Below are positions 26,176 to 35,981 of a stretch of 64,000 nt of DNA, in pieces. The DNA is from Silanimonas sp. (GTDB lineage Bacteria; Pseudomonadota; Gammaproteobacteria; Xanthomonadales; Xanthomonadaceae), in assembly GCF_027530345.1 (NCBI RefSeq), contig NZ_JAPZQK010000006.1, forward strand, positions 186,001 to 250,000, read 5' to 3'. Numbering within the stretch: position 1 is the stretch's first letter; every line of letters starts with the position of its first letter. The notes beneath the pieces are model-generated. The model ran no database searches. It was not told where the DNA came from and saw only the letters and a program-made list of their open reading frames with translations. The position numbers were made by a program, and so were the translations under genes.

Positions 26176-28059
26176 TCAGCGCCGCACGGCGGCGAGGAAG
26201 GTCTGGAACACGGTGTCGGCGATGCTGATGACCTGCGCCGCCGCCTGGTAGGCCTGCTGGAAGCGCAGCAGGTCGGCGGCCTCTTCGTCGAGGTTCACGC
26301 CGGACAGCGACTCGCGCTGCTGCACCAGCGCTTCGTCGATGGCCTTCTGGCTGTCGAGCGAGAAGCTGGTCTCGCGCGCGGCCGAGCCGATGCGCGTGGT
26401 CTGCGCGACGATGGCGTCGTTGAGCGAGTTGGCGCCGCCGCCGAGCACGCGGGAATCATCCAGCTGCGCCCAGGCCCGCATGTTCGTGTTGTCGCTGGAG
26501 TTCGAGACGTTGGCGCCGACGCGGAAGGTGTCGCCGGCCCGCGGCACGCCGTCGAGCACGAGGCGCCAGCCGTTGGCGTCGATGTTGGCGCCCGGCGTGT
26601 AGGCCTGGGCCGGGCCACCGTTGAGGCTGAACGTGGTGGGCGTCAGGAACTGGACCGTCGCCGGCGTGGTGAGCGCGGCGTTGGTCGGGTCGAGCACCGC
26701 CAGCGAGACCACGCGGCCCTGCCCGAGGTTGGTCAGGTCGGCGCTCGGCCGGATGCGGCTGGCGGCGGCGATGCGGTTCGGGTCGTTGATGGCCAGCGCG
26801 ATATCGCGCGCCGCGTTGCTGGTCGGCTCGATCAGGAAGCGGTCGTTGGCCGCGGCCGCACCGGACACCACCACCTCGATGCCATTGACGACGAAGGGGC
26901 TGGCCACGGTGCCGAGGCCGGCCAGCGCGACCGGCGCGCCATTGTCCCCGCGGCGTGCGGTCCAGTTGGCGCCGTCGAAGCGGAATTCCAGCGGCACGCC
27001 GTCGAGCGCACCGACGTTCGCGATGTCGACGGCGAGCGTGGCCGTGCCGGTGTTGTTGCGGTTGGCCAACGGCTGCGGTGCCGCGAGCGCGAAGAAGTCG
27101 GTGCCAACGTTGCCGTTGAGGTCGAGGCCCGCAGTGCTCTGGCCGTTGACGATCTCGGCCAGCGTGGCGGCGATGCGTCCCAGTTCGGCGCGGCCGGCAT
27201 CCACCAGGTCCGCGCGCGAGGACAGCGCACCACCGAGCTGGCCGGCGATGCTGCCGGCGCCGAGGCGCACGGTGCCCGTCGTGGTTTCCAGAGCCAGCAC
27301 GACACGGTCGTTGCGGAAGTCGTCCTGCACGGTGACGAAGCGCGAGGCCGTGGCGCCGACCACGATCGGCTGGCCGCCGGTGGTGAAGACGTTGAGCGAG
27401 CCGTCTTCCTGCGGCAGGGTGGTGACGCCGGTGAGGTTGGCCACATCCGCCACGAGGCGGTCGCGCTGGTCGAGCAGGTCGGGCGAGGCGTTGCCAGGGC
27501 CGTTGCGGCCGATTTCGACGTTGAGCCGCGCGATCTCGCTGGCCAGCCGGTTCACTTCCTCGGCCCCGCCGGTCAGGCGCGCGTTGATCTCACGGTCGAT
27601 CTGGTCGAGCCCGCCCTGCAGCTGGTCGAAGCGGGCGACGAGGGCCTCGGCGCGGCCAAGCAATTCGGTGCGCGCCGCCTGCGAGGCCGGCTCGGCGGCC
27701 ACGCCCTGCGCGGCGTCGAAAAAGGCCGAAAAGGGCTGGGCAAGGCCGGTGGTGGCGTCGGTGAACAGCTGGTCGATGCGCAGCGCGAAGCCGTTCACAA
27801 GGTCGAGGCGACCGATCTCCCCCTGGCTGTCGAGCAAGCGGTTGGTGACCAGGGTGTCGGAGAGGCGCGTGATGCTGGCGATCTGCACGCCGGCACCGAT
27901 GTAGTTGTTGCGCAAGCCGTCGCCGGGGCGATTGGACAGCTCGACGCGCTGCCGCGTGTAGCCGTCCACCGTCGCGTTGGCGATGTTGTGGCTGCTGGTC
28001 GCCAGCGCGCGTTGGAAGGCCAGCAGGGCACTGGTGCCGTTGCCGAGGATGCTGGGCAT
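26176..28059 (-). CDS. flgK: Flagellar hook-associated protein FlgK (HAP1)
   Basis: The 627-residue protein has the N-terminal rod/hook-family motif (SSHNIANATVDGYTRQRVEL) and the C-terminal GVNLDEEAADLLRFQQAYQAAAQVI signature. FlgK is the first junction protein above the hook. Its ATG overlaps the flgJ stop as TGATG, so the two are translationally coupled. The order flgI-J-K-L is standard. Confidence 0.96.
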   Translation of the reverse strand: MPSILGNGTSALLAFQRALATSSHNIANATVDGYTRQRVELSNRPGDGLRNNYIGAGVQIASITRLSDTLVTNRLLDSQGEIGRLDLVNGFALRIDQLFTDATTGLAQPFSAFFDAAQGVAAEPASQAARTELLGRAEALVARFDQLQGGLDQIDREINARLTGGAEEVNRLASEIARLNVEIGRNGPGNASPDLLDQRDRLVADVANLTGVTTLPQEDGSLNVFTTGGQPIVVGATASRFVTVQDDFRNDRVVLALETTTGTVRLGAGSIAGQLGGALSSRADLVDAGRAELGRIAATLAEIVNGQSTAGLDLNGNVGTDFFALAAPQPLANRNNTGTATLAVDIANVGALDGVPLEFRFDGANWTARRGDNGAPVALAGLGTVASPFVVNGIEVVVSGAAAANDRFLIEPTSNAARDIALAINDPNRIAAASRIRPSADLTNLGQGRVVSLAVLDPTNAALTTPATVQFLTPTTFSLNGGPAQAYTPGANIDANGWRLVLDGVPRAGDTFRVGANVSNSSDNTNMRAWAQLDDSRVLGGGANSLNDAIVAQTTRIGSAARETSFSLDSQKAIDEALVQQRESLSGVNLDEEAADLLRFQQAYQAAAQVISIADTVFQTFLAAVRR

Positions 28060-29177
28060 CAGAAGGCTCCCATGCCGCTGGCGGCAAACATCAGGTTGCG
28101 GGCCGACGGGGCGGTCGGGCCGGTGGCGTCGTCGATGTCGAGGCGGGCCAGCGCGCGATTCAGGGCTGGGCCGGTGGCGATGGCTTCGATCTTCCGGGCA
28201 TAGGCCGGATCGGTGGCGTAGCCGCCGCGCTGCAGGGCCGCGGCGAAGCCGCGGATGTCGTCCCCGGCATTCAGCGCCCCGGCGTAGCGCGGGCTGCGCT
28301 TCAGCAGGGCGGCGTAGTCGTTGAAGCTCTGCTCGACGCCGTCGTAGGCGCGGAAGGCCGCGCGTTCGGTGCGGAAGCCGCCATTCGCGAACTCCTGCGT
28401 CGCCGTGGCCACGCTGCCGCCGCGCCAGCCGCCGGTGGCCTTGATGCCGAAGTAGTTGTTCGCCGTCTGGCCGTTCGCGCTGATCGTGCTGCGGCCCCAG
28501 CCGGTTTCGAGCGCCGTCTGCGCGACGATGGCGCGCGGGTCGACGCCGAGTTCGCGACCGATCTTCTGCGCGTGCGGCCAGACCTTGGCGACGAAGGCGT
28601 CGACGCGGGCGTTGCCCGGGCCTGCCGTCGCGGAGGGCGCAGGTTCGGTGGCGGCGCTGGCGCGCACGGCCGGCATCATCCGCGGCACGTCGGCGGCGGC
28701 GATCCAGTTCGGTCGAGCCGGGGTATTCGAGGCAGCGAGCGCCGGCGTCGACGCGCCAGTGGGCGCGGACGGCAGCGGCGCGGCGGCGTCACGCGCCAGC
28801 GGCTTCGCCGCCAGCGGTCGCAGGTAGGTGTCGAGCGGCAGCATCGGCGCGCTGCCGGCTTTCGGCATCGAGAGCGGCAGTGCCTGCACGGCGTCGTCCG
28901 CACCCCCGCCGGCCTGGCGGCTGAGCTGCCGGGCGATCATCGTGGAGAGCCCAAGGCCCTTGCCTTCGGTCAGCGACTTCGCGATCTGTTCGTCGTACAG
29001 CTCGCGGAACTGGCCGGCGGCGCCGGGGAACATCGTGTCGCCGAGCGCCGTCTCACGCATCTGCTTGATCATCATCTGCGCGAACAGGCCTTCCATCTGC
29101 CGCGCGACCTTGTCGATCTGCGCGGCGTCGTTGGCCGGCGGCGGCGAAAGCGGCAGGGGACGGGCGTCGACGCGCAT
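28059..29177 (-). CDS. flgJ: FlgJ, rod-assembly protein with muramidase domain
   Basis: The 372-residue protein has two domains. Residues 1-110 are the rod-binding domain (MEGLFAQMMIKQMRET). A Pro/Ala-rich linker follows. Residues about 205-360 form a GH73-type peptidoglycan hydrolase, with the catalytic Glu in QTALETGWGRS and NNYFGIKA after it. FlgJ cuts peptidoglycan so the rod can pass. The stop overlaps flgK by one base, and flgI lies 9 bases upstream. Confidence 0.95.
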   Translation of the reverse strand: MRVDARPLPLSPPPANDAAQIDKVARQMEGLFAQMMIKQMRETALGDTMFPGAAGQFRELYDEQIAKSLTEGKGLGLSTMIARQLSRQAGGGADDAVQALPLSMPKAGSAPMLPLDTYLRPLAAKPLARDAAAPLPSAPTGASTPALAASNTPARPNWIAAADVPRMMPAVRASAATEPAPSATAGPGNARVDAFVAKVWPHAQKIGRELGVDPRAIVAQTALETGWGRSTISANGQTANNYFGIKATGGWRGGSVATATQEFANGGFRTERAAFRAYDGVEQSFNDYAALLKRSPRYAGALNAGDDIRGFAAALQRGGYATDPAYARKIEAIATGPALNRALARLDIDDATGPTAPSARNLMFAASGMGAF

Positions 29178-29186
29178 GGCCGTGGC

Positions 29187-30335
29187 TCAGATGATTTCCA
29201 GCTCGGCGCGCAGCGCGCCGGCCTGCTTCAAGGCTTCGAGGATGGCGATCACGTCGCCCGGTGCGGCCCCCACTTCGTTCACGGCGCGCACGATCTGGTC
29301 GAGCGAGGTGCCGCCGCGGAACAGGAACATGCGCGAGCCGTCGACGGTGGCTTCGACGGTCGATTCCGGCGTCACCACGGTCTCGCCCTGGCTGAAGGGC
29401 GCCGGCTGGCTGACATTGGCGGATTCGGTGATCGTGACCGTCAACGAGCCGTGCGCGACGGCGGCCGGCATCACCTGCACGTTGCTGCCGATCACGACGG
29501 TGCCGGTGCGGGCGTTGACGACCACCTTGGCGGCGATCTGGCCGGGGTCGAGCGTCAGGTTCTCGACGCGGGCGAGGAAGGCCACGCGCGCGCCGGCGTC
29601 GGTGGGCGTCTGCACCTGCACGGTGCCCGCGTCGAGCGCCGTGGCGGCCGCCTCGCCGAAGGCCTTGGTCAGGGCGTCGACCATCCGGCTGGCGGTGGTG
29701 AAATCGGGCTGGTGCAGGTTGAGCATCAGGGTGCCGCCGGCGCCGCTCTGGGCCAGTGCGTCCGGGATCGCGCGCTCGACGATGGCGCCGTTCGGGATGC
29801 GGCCGGAGCTGGGGATGTTCACCGACACGCGGGAGCCGTCGCTGCCTTCGGCGCCGAAACCGCCAACCACCAAGTTGCCCTGGGCGATGGCGTAGACCTG
29901 CCCATCGGCGCCCTTCAGCGGCGCCATCAGCAGGGCGCCGCCGCGCAAGCTCACGGCATTGGAAATCGAGGACACCGTGACGTCGATGGCCTGCCCCGGT
30001 CGCGCGAAGGGCGGCAGCTCGGCATGGATGGCGACCGCCGCCACGTTCTTCACCTGCGGATTGATCCCCGGCGGCACCGTCACGCCGAGCTCGTCGAGCA
30101 GGTTCTTGAGGCTCTGGGTGGTGAAGGGCGACTGGCTGGTGCGGTCGCCGGTGCCGTCCAGGCCGACCACGAGGCCATAACCGATCAGGGGATTGCCGCG
30201 CACGCCCTCGATCTGGGCGAGGTCCTTGATGCGCTCGACGGCGCTGGCCGGGGCGGTGGCCAAGGCAGCCAGCAGCGCCAGCAGGGCGAGCAGGCTGGTG
30301 TGGACGGAACGGGCACGGGCGGCATTGGGCAGCAT
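29187..30335 (-). CDS. flgI: Flagellar P-ring protein FlgI
   Basis: The 382-residue protein has a signal peptide ([16 protein letters not shown]) and then the FlgI start [31 protein letters not shown]. FlgI forms the P-ring around the rod in the peptidoglycan layer. It is separated from flgH by an inserted plus-strand gene and has its own sigma-54-like promoter 40 bases upstream. It heads the flgI-J-K-L transcript. Confidence 0.96.
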   Translation of the reverse strand: MLPNAARARSVHTSLLALLALLAALATAPASAVERIKDLAQIEGVRGNPLIGYGLVVGLDGTGDRTSQSPFTTQSLKNLLDELGVTVPPGINPQVKNVAAVAIHAELPPFARPGQAIDVTVSSISNAVSLRGGALLMAPLKGADGQVYAIAQGNLVVGGFGAEGSDGSRVSVNIPSSGRIPNGAIVERAIPDALAQSGAGGTLMLNLHQPDFTTASRMVDALTKAFGEAAATALDAGTVQVQTPTDAGARVAFLARVENLTLDPGQIAAKVVVNARTGTVVIGSNVQVMPAAVAHGSLTVTITESANVSQPAPFSQGETVVTPESTVEATVDGSRMFLFRGGTSLDQIVRAVNEVGAAPGDVIAILEALKQAGALRAELEII

Positions 30336-30374
30336 CGGGAGTCTCCAGCGGTATCGACCGCACGGGCGGGAACT

Positions 30375-30390
30375 TGCAATTCCCGGGCCA
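30375..30390 (-). promoter_or_regulatory. Sigma-54 promoter of flgI-J-K-L
   Basis: The minus-strand sequence TGGCCCGGGAATTGCA fits TGGCAC-N5-TTGCA with one mismatch (C for A in the -24 box). Spacing is correct and it lies 40 bases before the flgI ATG. Confidence 0.65.
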
Positions 30391-30507
30391 GACCGGCTTC
30401 GCGGCGTTCCCCCACCTCGGGACGCGTGGTTTTCCTACAAGTCGGGCCGGAAACCCGGCGCAGGATTCGCGGGCTCCACCCCCTCCCCCGCCCAATGGAG
30501 AACCGCG

Positions 30508-31270
30508 ATGATCCGCTCCCCGCTCCCCGCTCGCCCTGGCCGCCCTCGCGGCCGCCCTGCTGGCCGCCGCCCTGCCCGCCCGCGCCGCTGACCGCCTCCC
30601 CGGGGTCCTCGCCACCGAACTCACCGACGCCGACGTGGGCGACGCCGCCAGCTTCGGGCGCAACGCCCGCTGGCTCGGGCTGCTCTCCGGCTTCATCGAA
30701 CTCGACACCGACTGCAGCCCCGCCACCCCGACCGATCCGCCGCGCACGAACTGCGTGGTGCTGAACCCGGCGCCGGCCACCACCAGCTTCGACCGTCCGG
30801 ATCTCGCCAAGATCACGCTGCCGGGGAGGAGCACGAACAGCCTCCTCTGCCATTGGCAGACCCCGGTGGCCCAGGTGTTCTGGAGCAACGAGACCGCCGC
30901 GAACGCGAACGCGCGCTTCGTGCTGCGGCCGTACTACGTGATCGAGAACGAGGTGCTGGCCGACCCGACACTGGTGAACCCGCTCACCGGCCTGCCCTTC
31001 GCCGGCCGCTTCGAGCAGTCGCTGATCGCAGTGAACGAGCTGCAGACGATGGCGCCCGGCTTCTCGACCAGCCGCCTGTACACCTATTCGCGCGTGTGCA
31101 TCGGCGGCGCGATCAGCCGCAGCTTCCTCGTCGACAGCCTCGGCCTCAGCGAGGACCAGGCGAAGCAGTTCTTCCGGAAGCCGACGACGATCCGCATCGG
31201 CCTGCGCGGCAACGCCCAGCTCGTGCAGTTCGCCTCGATCAACGTGGGGACGCGTTTCCTCGGGGATTGA
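30508..31270 (+). pseudogene. Secreted protein gene broken by a 7-bp tandem repeat (possible phase-variable gene)
   Basis: The ATG at 30508 has GGAG 7 bases upstream, but its frame stops at 30589 after 27 codons. A second frame, open to 31270, encodes a signal-peptide-like hydrophobic stretch and a mature protein of about 220 residues with four Cys. A 7-bp unit CGCTCCC occurs twice (30514-30527) directly after ATGATC. Removing one copy fuses the ATG to the second frame and gives an ordinary signal peptide, roughly MIRSPLALAALAAALLAAAL followed by PARAAD. The remaining downstream ATG at 30635 would lack the signal peptide. I recognise no family. The gene lies opposite to its flagellar neighbours. 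Confidence 0.7.
30514..30534 (+). repeat. 7-bp tandem repeat CGCTCCC in the signal-peptide region
   Basis: Two perfect copies of CGCTCCC (30514-30520, 30521-30527) are followed by a near copy CGCTCGC (30528-30534). A change of one unit shifts the reading frame, so slippage here would switch the secreted protein on or off. Confidence 0.85.
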
Positions 31271-31297
31271 CCCCGGGGCAGGCGGCCGCGCGGTGCC

Positions 31298-31981
31298 TCA
31301 GTTCGGGAACCACGCGCCGTTGAAGAAGCGGTCGAGCCAGCCCATCGCATTGCTGCGCGCGATCGGCCCGCGGCCGCCGTAGACGATGCGGGCATCCGCC
31401 ACGCGGGTGCTCGCGATCGTGTTGTCGGGGCCGATGTCGGCGGTGCGGATGATGCCCTGCACCTGGATCAGCTCGTTGCCCTGGTTCAGCGTGAGCTCCT
31501 TGCTGCCCTGGATGACGAGGTTGCCGTTCGGCAGCTTCTGCACCACCTGCGCGGTGAGCGTGCCGGTGATCTGGTTGCTCTGCGTCGAGTTGCCATCGCC
31601 GGCGAAGTCGCGGGTGTTGGACAGCGAGTTGTCGAGGACGTCCTGGCCACCCACCGTCACCGGGGCGCCGAACACGGTGCCGGACATCGTGTTGGTCGAT
31701 TCCTTCGTGATCGCCGTGTTGGCGCGCGTGCTGGCCTGGGTGCGTTCCGACAGGTTGATCGTGACGATGTCGCCCACCTCGCGCGCCTTGCGGTCGGTGT
31801 AGAGCCGCAGGCCGGGGCCTTCGCGGTAGATGGCGCCGGCGCTCGGCACGGCCGTGGCCTGTACCGGCACCTGCATCACCGCCATCGGCGCCAGCGGCTG
31901 GACGTCGCCGCGGATCATCGCGCCGTGGCCGCAGGCGGTGAGCATCAGGAGGACGAGGGCGAGGACGAGGGCGCGCTTCAT
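31298..31981 (-). CDS. flgH: Flagellar L-ring lipoprotein FlgH
   Basis: The 227-residue protein has a lipoprotein signal with lipobox LTAC at residues 14-17. The FlgH core follows: LYTDRKAREVGDIVTINL, and near the end QVQGIIRTADIGPDNTIASTRVADARIVYGG. FlgH forms the L-ring in the outer membrane. The ATG at 31981 is 8 bases from the flgG stop; the frame further upstream is a shadow of flgG and flgF. Confidence 0.95.
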   Translation of the reverse strand: MKRALVLALVLLMLTACGHGAMIRGDVQPLAPMAVMQVPVQATAVPSAGAIYREGPGLRLYTDRKAREVGDIVTINLSERTQASTRANTAITKESTNTMSGTVFGAPVTVGGQDVLDNSLSNTRDFAGDGNSTQSNQITGTLTAQVVQKLPNGNLVIQGSKELTLNQGNELIQVQGIIRTADIGPDNTIASTRVADARIVYGGRGPIARSNAMGWLDRFFNGAWFPN

Positions 31982-31989
31982 GGCGGGGC

Positions 31990-32775
31990 TCAGACGTTGT
32001 TGTTGAGGTAGGCCAGCATCTGGTCGGTGGTGCTGATGGCCTTGGCGTTGATCTCGTAGGCGCGCTGCGTCTCGATCATCGCCACCAGCTCTTCCACCGT
32101 GTTGACGTTCGAGCTCTCCAGCGAACCCTGCGCCAGCAGGCCGATGCCGGCCTGGCCCGGCGTGCCGGCCTGCGCAGGGCCGGAAGCGCCGCTTTCGAGG
32201 AAGAGGTTCTCGCCCTTGGCGAACAGGCCGGAGGGGTTCACGAAGTCGGTGAGGGTGATCTGGCCGACTTCCTGCGGTGCCGCCTGGCCGGCGATCTGCA
32301 CCGTCACCGTGCCGTCGCTGCCGATCGAGATGGCCTGGGCGCCTTCCGGGATCTGGATGCCCGGCTGGATCGTGTAGCCGGAGTTCGTGACCAGCTCGCC
32401 CTGGGCGTTGATCTGGAAGCTGCCGTCGCGGGTGTAGGCCTCGGTGCCGTCGGGCAACAGCACCTGGAAGAAGCCGCGGCCGTTGATGGCGACGTCGAGC
32501 GCATTGCCGGTCTGCAGCAGGTTGCCCTGGATGTGGCTCTTGGCCGTGCTGACCACGCGGACGCCGGTACCGAGCTGGAGGCCCGAGGGCAGGTTGGTCT
32601 GCTGGGAGCTCGCACCACCCGGCGCGCGCACCTGCTGGTAGAGCAGGTCTTCGAAACTGGCGCGGTCGCGCTTGAAGCCCGTCGTGTTGACGTTGGCCAG
32701 ATTGTTGGCCACCACCGACATGCGCGTCTGCTGCGCGTCGAGGCCGGTCTTGGCGATCCAAAGGGCGGGGTTCAT
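31990..32775 (-). CDS. flgG: Distal rod protein FlgG
   Basis: The 261-residue protein starts with [19 protein letters not shown] and the [20 protein letters not shown] rod-family motif, and ends with [23 protein letters not shown]. These, with length 261, are diagnostic of FlgG. It lies between flgF and flgH with gaps of 12 and 8 bases. Confidence 0.96.
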   Translation of the reverse strand: MNPALWIAKTGLDAQQTRMSVVANNLANVNTTGFKRDRASFEDLLYQQVRAPGGASSQQTNLPSGLQLGTGVRVVSTAKSHIQGNLLQTGNALDVAINGRGFFQVLLPDGTEAYTRDGSFQINAQGELVTNSGYTIQPGIQIPEGAQAISIGSDGTVTVQIAGQAAPQEVGQITLTDFVNPSGLFAKGENLFLESGASGPAQAGTPGQAGIGLLAQGSLESSNVNTVEELVAMIETQRAYEINAKAISTTDQMLAYLNNNV

Positions 32776-32787
32776 GGCGCGTCTCCT

Positions 32788-33543
32788 TTAGCGGGCGCGC
32801 AGCAGCGTGTTCGCCGCCTGCGCGTTCTCGTCGCCGCTGCGGATGACCTTGAGGTTCATCTCGAACTGCCGCGAGAGGGAAATCATGGCCACCAGCTGTT
32901 CGGTGGCATTGACGTTGCTGTTCTCCAGCACGCCGCTCATCAGCACCTCGCCGGCCGCCGCCTGCGGCTGCGCCGCCGGATCGGTGGAGGTCGGGCGGAA
33001 CAGCCCGTCCTCGCCGCGCTGGAGCTTCGTGGGATCGGCGCGGACGACGCCGATGCGGGCGACGTTCTGCGCCGTACCGGTGGCATCGCCGAGGGCGACG
33101 ATGGCGACGGTGCCGTCGCCGCCGACCGAGAGGCTCTGGAACGGCGGAAGGGCGACGGGCTGGCCGGAATCGTCCAGCACCGGCTCGCCGCGGCCGTTCA
33201 TCAGCCGGCCGGTGGCATCGAGCTTCAGGTCGGTGGCGCGCGTGTAGGCGGGTTTGCCGCCGCGGTCGGCGACACTCATCCACAAGTCCGCGCCGTTGAG
33301 CGCGAAGTCCAGCGGATTGCCCGTGGTCTGCAAGCTGCCGCCGGTGGCATCGAAGCCGCCGACGTCGCCCATCGTGTAGGTGCGCGAACCGACCTCGCCG
33401 CCCTTGGCCGGGAAGGCCTCGGTGGCGTGCAGCAGCGCCTTGAAGCCGGCGGTGGAGACGTTGGCCAGGTTGTGCGACACCGCGGCCTGGGCGCGCAGGT
33501 TGGCCTGCGCTCCCGACATCGCGACGTAAAGGGCCTTGTCCAT
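32788..33543 (-). CDS. flgF: Proximal rod protein FlgF
   Basis: The 251-residue protein has MDKALYVAMSGAQANLRAQAAVSHNLANVSTAGFKA at its start and VNATEQLVAMISLSRQFEMNLKVI at its end, as in FlgF. It forms part of the rod. It follows flgE by 26 bases and precedes flgG in the usual order. Confidence 0.95.
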   Translation of the reverse strand: MDKALYVAMSGAQANLRAQAAVSHNLANVSTAGFKALLHATEAFPAKGGEVGSRTYTMGDVGGFDATGGSLQTTGNPLDFALNGADLWMSVADRGGKPAYTRATDLKLDATGRLMNGRGEPVLDDSGQPVALPPFQSLSVGGDGTVAIVALGDATGTAQNVARIGVVRADPTKLQRGEDGLFRPTSTDPAAQPQAAAGEVLMSGVLENSNVNATEQLVAMISLSRQFEMNLKVIRSGDENAQAANTLLRAR

Positions 33544-33569
33544 CGTCGTGCTCCGGTGTCAGCCCGCGA

Positions 33570-34793
33570 TCAACGCAGGTTGATGATGGTCTGCTGGATC
33601 TGGTCGGTGGTCTGGATCATCTGCGCGTTGGCCTGGAAGTTGCGCTGCGCGACGATCATGTTCACCAGCTGCTCGGTGAGTTCGACGTTGGAGCCTTCGA
33701 GCGCGCCCGAGGTCACCAGGCCGAAGTCCGAGGTGCCGGCCGCGCCGCGGCGCGGGCCGCCCGAGTCGAAGGTCTCCGACCACAGGTTGTCGCCGAGGTT
33801 CTGCAGGCCCTGCTGGTTCGGGAAGGTGGTGAGCGCCACCTGGCCGAGCGGCGCGGCGACACCGTTGGTGTAGCGCGCGAACACCACGCCTTCCTGCGAG
33901 AACTCGATGCCGATCAGGCGGCCGGTGGTGTAGCCGTCCTGGCGCAGGTCATTGATGGCGAAGCGCTCGCCGTACTGGGTCGAGCTGCGCAGGTCGAGCG
34001 TGAGGTTGATGGCCGCGGCGCCGGTGGTCGGCGTGTAGGCCGGCAAGGTCACGAAGCCCGTCGCCGGCGTGGTGAGCGCACCCTGGGCGTCGTACTGCAG
34101 CGTCTGCGCCGTGCCGACCGCCGTGCCGTCGATGTAGTTGTGCAGCTGCCACTCGTTCGGGTTCGCCGTCTTCACGTAGTACAGCGTCTGCACGTGGGCG
34201 ACGCCCAGCGAGTCGTACAGCGTGATCGAGGTCGAGTGGTTGAAGGTGTTCGTGTCGTTCGGGTCGAAGGGCGCGGCCGTCGGCACGGTGCCGTTGGCCG
34301 GCAGGTTCGAGCCGACGACCACCTCGGTCGACGCGCTCGGCGCGCTGTCCGTGGTGGTGAGCTGCAGGTCCTGCAGGCGGCCGGTCTCGAAGTTGTTCCC
34401 GGACTGGTCCGTCGGCGGGAAGATCTGCAGGCGCGCGCCGGTCGGGTTCACCACGAAGCCGTCGCGGTCCACCTGGAAGTTGCCGGCGCGCGAGTACACG
34501 GTCGCGCCGTTGTTGTTCAGGGTGAAGAAGCCGCCACCCGAAACCGCCACGTCGAGGTTGCGGTTGGTGAACTCGATTGGGCCTTGGGTGAACTGCTGCG
34601 TGATGCCGGTGACGCGCACGCCGGAGCCGGCGGTGTTGCGCGAGGTGCCGAAGATCGACGCCGCATAGAGGTCGCCGAACTCCGCGCGGCCTTTCTTGAA
34701 GCCGGCCGTCGAGACGTTGGCGATGTTGTTCGAGGTCACCGAGAGGTCGGTGGTGGCCGCGTTGATGCCGGAGAGGGCGGTGCGGAAGCTCAT
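33570..34793 (-). CDS. flgE: Flagellar hook protein FlgE
   Basis: The 407-residue protein has MSFRTALSGINAATTDLSVTSNNIANVSTAGFKKGRAEF and the C-terminal VELTEQLVNMIVAQRNFQANAQMIQTTD signature. A middle section with phage-tail-like strands (STSITLYDSLG) is the usual hook D1 domain. FlgE polymerises into the hook once FlgD caps the rod. It follows flgD by 57 bases. Confidence 0.96.
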   Translation of the reverse strand: MSFRTALSGINAATTDLSVTSNNIANVSTAGFKKGRAEFGDLYAASIFGTSRNTAGSGVRVTGITQQFTQGPIEFTNRNLDVAVSGGGFFTLNNNGATVYSRAGNFQVDRDGFVVNPTGARLQIFPPTDQSGNNFETGRLQDLQLTTTDSAPSASTEVVVGSNLPANGTVPTAAPFDPNDTNTFNHSTSITLYDSLGVAHVQTLYYVKTANPNEWQLHNYIDGTAVGTAQTLQYDAQGALTTPATGFVTLPAYTPTTGAAAINLTLDLRSSTQYGERFAINDLRQDGYTTGRLIGIEFSQEGVVFARYTNGVAAPLGQVALTTFPNQQGLQNLGDNLWSETFDSGGPRRGAAGTSDFGLVTSGALEGSNVELTEQLVNMIVAQRNFQANAQMIQTTDQIQQTIINLR

Positions 34794-34850
34794 GGCGTGA
34801 CTCCAGGTGCGGTGCAGCGGGTGTTGTCGGTGGTCATGACCGGCGAGGCA

Positions 34851-35528
34851 TCAGCCCAATCGGCGGATCGCGGAGAGCGGCGCCGTGCCGAGGCCGCGGA
34901 GGTTGAGCAGCATTCCCTGCGGGTCGAGCGTGACGCTGTCGATCGGCGCCATGGTCCCGGTGCCGACGGCCTTCGAATCGCGGCCTTCGCCGAAGGTGGC
35001 GCGCATCCGGTAGGTGCCCGGCGCCATCGCCTGCCCCTGCTCGTTGCGTCCGTCCCACGCGAAGGGCACGTCGCCGGCCCCTGAGGAGGTGACTTGCAAG
35101 CGCCGTACCAGCGCGCCGTTGGCGGTGGTGATCTCGATCGTCACCGGCCCCGCGCCCGGCGTGGCGGCGACGCCGCTGGCCGAGAGCACGCCTTCGGCGT
35201 CCGCGGAGAGCGGCAGGCGATTGGTTTCGACGAGGGCGGTGCGGCCGATGAGGCTGGCGCCACGCAGTGCCTGGTCGCCGTTGAACGACGTCGCCATGTT
35301 GTCGATGGCGGTCTCGAGGTCGCCCACGCCCTGCGCCGTCGACATCTGCGCCATCTGGCTGACGAACTCGGCGTTCGAGAGCGGCTTGAGCGGGTCCTGG
35401 TTCTTCAACTGCTCGGTCATCAGGCGCAGGAAGTCGGCCTGCGTGAGGTCGGACTTGCCCATGCGGCTCTGGGTCTGCGGGCTGCTGGTGAGGCCGATGC
35501 CGTTGGCCACGTTGACGTCGAATGCCAT
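34851..35528 (-). CDS. flgD: Hook-cap scaffold protein FlgD
   Basis: The 225-residue protein has the FlgD N-terminal motif QADFLRLMTEQLKNQDPLKPLSNAEFVSQMAQ and a C-terminal FlgD/Ig-like domain with FAWDGRNEQGQAMAPGTY. FlgD caps the growing hook and is lost when the hook is complete. It lies between flgC and flgE. Confidence 0.95.
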   Translation of the reverse strand: MAFDVNVANGIGLTSSPQTQSRMGKSDLTQADFLRLMTEQLKNQDPLKPLSNAEFVSQMAQMSTAQGVGDLETAIDNMATSFNGDQALRGASLIGRTALVETNRLPLSADAEGVLSASGVAATPGAGPVTIEITTANGALVRRLQVTSSGAGDVPFAWDGRNEQGQAMAPGTYRMRATFGEGRDSKAVGTGTMAPIDSVTLDPQGMLLNLRGLGTAPLSAIRRLG

Positions 35529-35548
35529 GGTCGATTCCCGGGGCCGCG

Positions 35549-35956
35549 TCAGCGGCCGATGGTGAGCGTGGCGAGCGCGAGCTCGCGGGCGGAATTGAGC
35601 ACTTCGACGTTGGCCTGGTAGCCGCGCGAAGCGGAGATGAGGTTCACCATCTGCGCTACCGGATCGACGTCCGGCGCGTAGATGTAGCCCTCGGCGTCGG
35701 CCATCGGATGGCCGGGCTCGTAGCGCTTGATGGCCGGTTTCTCGGACGGGTCGACGCGCAGCACCTTCACCCCACTCATGCCCTCCTGACCGGGGAGTGG
35801 CGCCGTCTCGAAGGTGGGCTCGATGGGTTTGTAGGCGGTGTCCGCCGTGCGGCCGACGGTGTCGGCGTTGGCGAGGTTGGAGGCGATGGTGTTGAGGCGC
35901 ACCGACTGCGCGGAGAGCGCGCTTCCGGCGACGTCGAAGATGGGCAGGCTGCTCAT
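35549..35956 (-). CDS. flgC: Proximal rod protein FlgC
   Basis: The 135-residue protein has FDVAGSALSAQSVRLNTIASNLANADTVG at the start, VRVDPSEKPAIKRYEPGHPMADAEGYI in the middle and a helical C-terminus (LISASRGYQANVEVLNSA). All are diagnostic of FlgC. It follows flgB by 25 bases. Confidence 0.96.
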   Translation of the reverse strand: MSSLPIFDVAGSALSAQSVRLNTIASNLANADTVGRTADTAYKPIEPTFETAPLPGQEGMSGVKVLRVDPSEKPAIKRYEPGHPMADAEGYIYAPDVDPVAQMVNLISASRGYQANVEVLNSARELALATLTIGR

Positions 35957-35981
35957 GGCGATTCCTCAGTGGCCGGCGGCT

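Noticed and set aside
25171-28203. A plus-strand open frame of about 1010 codons opposite flgL, flgK and flgJ
   Set aside because: It is a GC-driven shadow: Arg/Ala/Gly/Val-rich with no family pattern, and the minus-strand genes are certain.
31982-33283. Upstream extension of the flgH frame
   Set aside because: It overlaps flgG and flgF; the lipoprotein signal fixes the flgH start at 31981.
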